Shown here piece after piece: positions 59,881 through 64,000 of a DNA stretch of 64,000 nt. Below the pieces are notes generated by a model. That model was not told the origin of the DNA. It did no database searches and saw only the letters and a program-made list of their open reading frames with translations. The translations under genes were made by a program, and so were the position numbers. The stretch's first letter is position 1; the number at the start of each line of letters is the position of its first letter. The DNA is from Flavobacterium quisquiliarum (GTDB taxonomy: Bacteria; Bacteroidota; Bacteroidia; Flavobacteriales; Flavobacteriaceae), in contig NZ_WWEM01000037.1 in the NCBI RefSeq assembly GCF_019308285.1, positions 213,709 through 277,708 of the forward strand, in the 5' to 3' direction.

Positions 59881-60648
59881 CTATTTGCTGTTTTTCTTTA
59901 TAATCTCTTGAGCTAAATGAATATAGTTTACAGCACCTTTGCTGGTTGCATCATAATTAATGATACTTTCACCAAAACTTGGAGCTTCACTTAATTTTAC
60001 ATTTCGCTGAATTACAGTATCAAAAACCATATCGTTAAAGTGTTTTTGAACTTCTTCAACAACCTGATTAGATAAACGTAATCTTGAATCGTACATTGTT
60101 AATAATAAACCTTCAATGTCAAGATCAGGATTATGTATTTTTTGAATACTCTTAATAGTGTTCAATAATTTCCCTAGTCCTTCAAGTGCAAAATATTCGC
60201 ACTGAATAGGAATAACTACTGAATCAGATGCTGTTAAGGCATTCAGGGTTAACAAACCTAGAGATGGTGCACAGTCGATAATGATGTAATCATATTCTTG
60301 TTTTGCCTCTTCTAATGCTTTTTTAAGCATATACTCACGGTTTTCTTTGTCAACCAATTCAATTTCGATAGCAACAAGGTCAATGTGAGCAGGGATCACA
60401 TCTACGTTTGGAGCTGTACATTTTAAAATGGCTTCTTTTGGTGTTACAGTATGCTCAAGAATTTGATAAGTTCCAGTTTCAACTGTTTCTACATCAATTC
60501 CAAGACCAGATGTAGCATTGGCTTGAGGATCAGCATCAATTAATAATACTTTTTTTTCTAGAACACCTAATGCGGCTGCAAGATTTACTGATGTAGTAGT
60601 CTTTCCAACGCCTCCTTTTTGATTAGCAATAGCAATGATTTTGCCCAT
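59881..60648 (-). CDS. parA: Chromosome-partitioning ATPase ParA (Soj)
   Basis: The 255-residue Walker-type ATPase has the deviant Walker A 'KGGVGKTT' (residues 10-17), 'LLIDADPQANAT' and 'YIIIDCAPSLGLLTLNAL'. It binds DNA when ATP-bound and drives segregation with ParB. There is no N-terminal helix-turn-helix, so it is of the chromosomal (Soj) type. It is the first gene of a minus-strand order parA-parB-DUF5683-dapB-lepB. Confidence 0.97.
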   Translation of the reverse strand: MGKIIAIANQKGGVGKTTTSVNLAAALGVLEKKVLLIDADPQANATSGLGIDVETVETGTYQILEHTVTPKEAILKCTAPNVDVIPAHIDLVAIEIELVDKENREYMLKKALEEAKQEYDYIIIDCAPSLGLLTLNALTASDSVVIPIQCEYFALEGLGKLLNTIKSIQKIHNPDLDIEGLLLTMYDSRLRLSNQVVEEVQKHFNDMVFDTVIQRNVKLSEAPSFGESIINYDATSKGAVNYIHLAQEIIKKNSK

Positions 60649-61197
60649 TTATTTTCTGAATTTTGAACCGTAAAAATACAATTATTTATGGTTTTTGAAA
60701 ATCTATTTTGTTAACATTTAAGAAAGTTTGGTTATCCGTTGTGTGGTGGGTGTTTACGGATATTTATTTTGTTTTCATTAGAAATTATTAACGATGATCC
60801 TTTCCAATTCGTTATGGTTTTTTGCCAGTTTTTGTCAGTTTGCAAAATTTGAACTGTTTTTTAATTGATTTTTGTTTTCAAATTTTTATTCCGATTTTTT
60901 ATTAATTTGATGTGTAATCAAAGAGGATTACTTTTAGAAGAATTCATTTTAATCTAGCGATATCAATTTTGCAGTAAGTGTTTTTTTTTGAAGATGATTA
61001 TTGGAAATGAAAATGTTTACTTGAGATGAAGGTAATATGTTAAAAGCGGCTGTTTCTGTCGTTAAGGTATGAAAAGGTAGCTTTTGTATAGTTTTTGATA
61101 AGAAAATAGGAACTAAAAACGGACTTTTAGATTAACGATTATTGGTATTTTGGCTTTTTAGAAAAACTTATTACTATTAAACCAAAAAAGAATATTT
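60649..61197. other. Gene-free region upstream of parA and the beta-helix protein
   Basis: About 550 bp of A+T-rich DNA separate two divergent genes. I see no open frame, no clear hairpin, no CACGTG-centred parS-like palindrome and no exact TANNTTTG promoter. On the minus strand TATTTTTA near 60680 may be a degenerate -7 element for parA. Confidence 0.55.
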
Positions 61198-63366
61198 ATG
61201 ATTAAAAAGTTAGCCTTGGCATTTGTTGGATTTACCTTTATGCTCATTCTTTGCAGTTTTGAGATGATTGATTTATCTGAGAAAAAAAATCAACAGGAAA
61301 ATATAGAGTACAAAATTGTTTATGATAAAAAGAAACACAATATAACATTGTCATGGCCGGCATTTGGTTCTTCGGGAAATTATATCATTACAAGAGGAGG
61401 AAGTCGTCTGGCATCTGAATTTATACAGGTTGGTACTACTTCTAAGCTCTCATTTACTGATGTTAAACCTAATAAAAATAAATATGAGAACTATTATAAA
61501 GTTACTCGTAACGGTATGACAGTACTAATTTCGTTAGAAAATCAGATTTTTGGTAGTAATATGTATTTCTATGACAGGAAATATGAAAAAGCAGAAACTG
61601 CTAGAAACGACATTAATGCACAATTTGAAACTATTGGATTAGGTGGTGCAAATGGCGAATGGACAACAAAACGTCAAGCTTACTATTTTAAACCAAATGT
61701 TAATGGGCAGACTTATGATTCAGGAGGATCCGGTTCTGCATCGTCTGTCGAGTCGAATTCAATAGAATTAGGGTTTTATTCTCATATTGGAGGTTTGGGC
61801 AAAGTTCCCTCGGCTGTTAAATTAGGTTCTATTTTTACCAGACCTCATCTTTCAGGAGGGGCAAATGCGACTTGCACTTTTTGGCGTTCTATAGAAAATT
61901 TAACCGTAATGCGTGATTTTGCCTGGACAGTTTCTCAGTCAACTAGTGCCAGAAGAATGTTGCTTGAAAGTACTTCAAAGTATATTTCGGATATTGGGAA
62001 TACTAATTTTTGGGGAAGCGGCGGTTTTATTGCCGATACACATTATGCCTCATCAAGACCAAATTGGGGAGGACAGCAGCAATGGTACACTAGAAATGCT
62101 GTTTTTCCTTCGGGTTCAGACGTGATGGGCGGTTCGTATAATATGGTTTGGCAAGGTTGTGTTAATCCGCCACAAGCTGATGATGTGAATTCTCCAATTT
62201 CAACAACGCCAATTATTAGAGAAAAACCTTTTCTTTTTTTAGATGATGATGGAGAATATAAAATATTTGTTCCAGCATGGCAAAAAGATAGAGTAGGAGT
62301 TTCTTGGTCATCAACTGATATGGGAGAGGGTGAAATTCAAGATTTGCTTACAAATTGGTACGTCACTAAAGCAGGGGATACAGATGTAGAAATTAATGTG
62401 GCATTAAAAGCGGGGAAAAATATATTTTTTACCCCAGGTCATTATTCATTGAATGCTCCAATTCAGGTAAATAGAAAAGATGCGATGCTTTTAGGTGCAG
62501 GTATTGCATCTGTAACATTAGAGCCAACAGAAAAAAATACCTGGGGGTGCATTTATGCAGATGATAAAGATGGGATTATTATTGCCGGACTTTTGATGGA
62601 TTCCTTTAATAGTACAACGTATCAAATTAGAATTGGCAATGAAGTAGTAAAAGCAGATCATTCGGCAGATCCTATATTGCTTTCAGATATTACTTGCAGA
62701 GTAGGTGGTGTTCAGTCAAAAAATATTCAGATTCAGGTTTCGATGCAGATCAATAGTAACAATGTCGTTGGCGATCACTTTTGGTTATGGCGTGCCGATC
62801 ATGGTTCGCAAAAAGGCGGAGACTTACGCTGGACAAGAGATAGATGTAAAAACGGACTTATAGTAACCGGCAATGATGTAACGCTTTACGGGTTATTCAC
62901 AGAACATTATCAAGAATATGAGGTTTTGTGGCTGGGAGAACGTGGCAGAACTTTTTTCTTCCAGAACGAACCGCCTTATGATGCTCCAAATCAGGCAAGC
63001 TGGAGTAGTCAGGATGGGAGAGTTGAGGGTTATGCGGCATTTAAAGTTGCTAATAGAGTAAAAGAACATCATAGTATTGGTATGGGATCTTATGCGGTTT
63101 TTACAGGAACTGATGGAAAAGTAAATAAGAAAAATGGTTTTGAAGCACCTAATAGTTTAAATGTAAAGTTGGAAAAAATGTGCATTACCCGTTTTGCAGG
63201 GCCAGGGAATATTCAAAATGTAGTAAACAGTACAGGAGGAAGTACGGCAACTGGTGCAAAACGTGTAACTTCATATCATAATGGAGAAGGTGTTCAGCCT
63301 TATGATGAAGAATTTACTTTGCCAAATAATGAATCTTATCCTGCTTACATTAAAATGGATAAATAG
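61198..63366 (+). CDS. Large secreted beta-helix-like protein ('coagulation factor 5/8 type' annotation group)
   Basis: The 722-residue protein has a signal peptide (about 1-20) and an N-terminal fibronectin-III-like domain (about 38-105, 'HNITLSWPAFGSSGNYIITRG'). A long catalytic-looking region follows: 'NSIELGFYSHIGGLGKVPSA', 'ENLTVMRDFAWTVSQSTSARR', 'FTPGHYSLNAPIQVNRKD', 'HFWLWRADHGSQKGGDLRW' and 'LYGLFTEHYQEYEVLW' (in order). This series matches proteins labelled 'coagulation factor 5/8 type domain' or 'adenylyl cyclase' in Actinobacteria and Bacteroidota, which look like parallel beta-helix glycan-active enzymes. No type IX C-terminal signal is present. The substrate is unknown. Confidence 0.75.
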   Translation: MIKKLALAFVGFTFMLILCSFEMIDLSEKKNQQENIEYKIVYDKKKHNITLSWPAFGSSGNYIITRGGSRLASEFIQVGTTSKLSFTDVKPNKNKYENYYKVTRNGMTVLISLENQIFGSNMYFYDRKYEKAETARNDINAQFETIGLGGANGEWTTKRQAYYFKPNVNGQTYDSGGSGSASSVESNSIELGFYSHIGGLGKVPSAVKLGSIFTRPHLSGGANATCTFWRSIENLTVMRDFAWTVSQSTSARRMLLESTSKYISDIGNTNFWGSGGFIADTHYASSRPNWGGQQQWYTRNAVFPSGSDVMGGSYNMVWQGCVNPPQADDVNSPISTTPIIREKPFLFLDDDGEYKIFVPAWQKDRVGVSWSSTDMGEGEIQDLLTNWYVTKAGDTDVEINVALKAGKNIFFTPGHYSLNAPIQVNRKDAMLLGAGIASVTLEPTEKNTWGCIYADDKDGIIIAGLLMDSFNSTTYQIRIGNEVVKADHSADPILLSDITCRVGGVQSKNIQIQVSMQINSNNVVGDHFWLWRADHGSQKGGDLRWTRDRCKNGLIVTGNDVTLYGLFTEHYQEYEVLWLGERGRTFFFQNEPPYDAPNQASWSSQDGRVEGYAAFKVANRVKEHHSIGMGSYAVFTGTDGKVNKKNGFEAPNSLNVKLEKMCITRFAGPGNIQNVVNSTGGSTATGAKRVTSYHNGEGVQPYDEEFTLPNNESYPAYIKMDK

Positions 63367-63390
63367 ATTGAGATATAGTTTTTTAAATAT

Positions 63391-63462
63391 AGCCTTTGGT
63401 TTTAACCACGGGAAGTATATCGTGTGATATTACAATGCGTCCCCGTGGTTAAAATCAAGGGC
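63391..63462. repeat. Foldback element after beta-helix gene
   Basis: The arms 63391-63412 and 63441-63462 pair with two mismatches in 22 bp (words AGCCTTTGGTTTTAACCACG and its complement). No T-run follows. The rest of the spacer to 63567 holds nothing recognisable. Confidence 0.78.
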
Positions 63463-63567
63463 TATGTTTAGATTCAGTTGTTTATTTGATTATGTAATTT
63501 TGAATTAATTCAATAAAACAATTGGGATGTAATAACCGGTTAGTTGATTTTGAGTTTATTGCAAAAA

Positions 63568-63602
63568 AAAAGTCTTTTCAAAAAAAAAATGAAAAGACTT
63601 TT
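63568..63602 (-). terminator. Terminator behind the tRNA-like copy
   Basis: AAAAGTCTTTTCA (63568-63580) pairs perfectly with TGAAAAGACTTTT (63590-63602). On the minus strand the stem is followed by a T-run, directly behind the tRNA-like 3' end at 63604. Confidence 0.8.
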
Positions 63603-63633
63603 GTCTGGGTGGCAGGATTCGAACCTGCGGCCT
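63598..63633. repeat. Direct repeat, left copy (tRNA-Pro 3' end)
   Basis: These 36 bp match 63965-64000 in 35 positions and extend 6 bp beyond the tRNA 3' end into the terminator stem. The repeat distance is 367 bp and the GIY-YIG gene lies between. The right copy is cut by the window end, so the true repeat may be longer. Confidence 0.88.
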
Positions 63634-63676
63634 TCCCGCTTTAAGGCGGGACACGATAAAGGTTCTATGCTACAAT
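63604..63676 (-). pseudogene. Degenerate proline-type tRNA copy
   Basis: Read on the minus strand, the T-arm (GCAGG-TTCGAAT-CCTGC) and the acceptor 3' strand CACCCAG-A are intact. The discriminator A73 and G72, which imply a C1-G72 pair, are those of bacterial tRNA-Pro. The 5' acceptor strand is absent, the D-loop has lost its GG, and the anticodon arm (CCCGC-CTTAAA-GCGGG) has a six-base loop without a TGG anticodon. It is therefore a decayed partial copy of the tRNA at the window end rather than a working gene. Confidence 0.7.
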
Positions 63677-63696
63677 TGATATTTAAAATCGATGTC

Positions 63697-63921
63697 TTAC
63701 AGATATCTTTTTGCACCTCGTTTCTTTATTTTAGATTCTAAAGTCACTGCTTCAGATCTTGAATCTAGTTGAATTGTATAAATGATTTTCCATGGAATAC
63801 CATTTTTTGTAGATAATGATTGTCCACTATTGTGTCTTCTCAGTCTATCTTCGATATCATTTGTTTGACCGATGTAAAACTTTTCTTTTGTAGTACTGTA
63901 AAGAATATAAACGAAAAACAT
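63697..63921 (-). CDS. Small GIY-YIG nuclease-family protein
   Basis: From the ATG at 63921 the product has 74 residues and is a bare GIY-YIG domain. 'FFVYILYS' gives the GIY-equivalent tyrosine, 'FYIGQTNDIEDRLRRHNSG' gives YIG and the catalytic arginine, and 'LESKIKKRGAKRYL' gives the catalytic glutamate. An upstream ATG at 63954 would add 11 residues that overlap the tRNA terminator stem, so I reject it. The stop TAA comes where homologues usually continue; the next codons read DIDFKYQL, so the last few residues may be lost. The gene lies between the two tRNA-Pro 3'-end copies, on the same strand. Confidence 0.85.
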   Translation of the reverse strand: MFFVYILYSTTKEKFYIGQTNDIEDRLRRHNSGQSLSTKNGIPWKIIYTIQLDSRSEAVTLESKIKKRGAKRYL

Positions 63922-63941
63922 AGAAGTTGGGATTAAAGCAA

Positions 63942-63969
63942 AAAAGCCGAACATTTCTGTTCGGCTTTT
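63942..63969 (-). terminator. Terminator of the tRNA at the window end
   Basis: AAAAGCCGAACA (63942-63953) pairs perfectly with TGTTCGGCTTTT (63958-63969). On the minus strand a T-run follows. It lies 1 bp behind the tRNA 3' end. Confidence 0.85.
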
Positions 63970-63970
63970 G

Positions 63971-64000
63971 TCGGGGTGGCAGGATTCGAACCTGCGGCCT
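63971..64000 (-). tRNA. tRNA, probably tRNA-Pro (5' part beyond window)
   Basis: Only the 3' end is inside the window: variable-loop bases, a perfect T-arm (GCAGG-TTCGAAT-CCTGC), the acceptor strand CACCCCG and discriminator A. G72 with A73 implies the C1-G72 pair that marks bacterial tRNA-Pro. CCA is not encoded. The anticodon is not visible, so the identity is inferred. Confidence 0.75.

Noticed and set aside
58973..61197. parS sites near parAB
   Set aside because: I looked for a CACGTG-centred palindrome of the TGTTNCACGTGNAACA kind and found none by eye in or beside the genes.
63544..63741. Plus-strand open frame containing 'WQDSNLRPSRF'
   Set aside because: That phrase is the antisense translation of a tRNA T-arm and acceptor end, a common false gene in databases.

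Overview
The window reads as chromosomal DNA from a Flavobacterium-like member of the Bacteroidota. The evidence is low G+C DNA, TANNTTTG-type promoters (the -33/-7 consensus described in Flavobacterium), SusC/SusD outer-membrane proteins, a type IX secretion C-terminal signal, a HmuY lipoprotein and a chromosomal parA-parB-DUF5683-dapB-lepB gene order. Most genes are ordinary housekeeping genes. The unusual material lies in intergenic DNA and in a few broken or degenerate genes.

Layout. 1-8485: a cut-off TonB-dependent receptor, divergent argS, then an isolated susC-susD pair. 8682-13247: a divergent heme-uptake locus (DUF6607 protein / TonB receptor / HmuY). 13461-15596: a repeat-rich type IX secreted protein. 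15822-20402: two SGNH hydrolases, one carrying a LysM domain, followed by an MBOAT acyltransferase, which looks like a cell-wall or surface-glycan O-acylation cassette. 20714-24455: ffh, folD and corA. 24858-27216: a membrane protein, a winged-helix regulator and a second membrane protein whose 3' end appears frameshifted. 27263-31621: rluF, a monooxygenase-like protein, an alpha/beta hydrolase, and a zinc-ribbon/Nif3 pair that has lost metal ligands. 31732-33264: a YoeB-type toxin-antitoxin pair 4 bp upstream of lpxK. 33231-37368: a hybrid histidine kinase, gap and lipA. 37540-39468: tandem M48 metalloproteases. 39525-48743: PH-domain protein, tonB, an ECF sigma factor, glycosyltransferases, a paiB/acetyltransferase pair, murB, a DUF2461 protein and recF. 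48985-55263: a TPR protein, ribH, mutL, two rhomboids and an EEP-family protein. 55316-60648: WbqC, lepB, dapB, DUF5683, parB and parA. 61198-63366: a large secreted beta-helix-like protein. 63568-64000: a small GIY-YIG nuclease gene bracketed by two copies of a proline-type tRNA 3' end.

Regulation and non-coding structure. At least eleven intergenic foldbacks with 12-28 bp arms are scattered through the window, each built from its own short words. One intergenic block (24516-24628) can fold into three stems. An identical inverted repeat, ACTTTG-N5-CAAAGT, lies in front of both membrane-protein genes that flank the winged-helix regulator, so it is a good operator candidate. The heme-uptake genes fire from back-to-back, mirror-image -7 elements.

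The best candidates for something undescribed are the GIY-YIG/tRNA-Pro 3'-end unit at the right end, the three-stem intergenic element, the winged-helix regulon with its operator, and the SGNH/LysM-SGNH/MBOAT cassette. No rRNA, CRISPR array, insertion sequence or prophage was seen.
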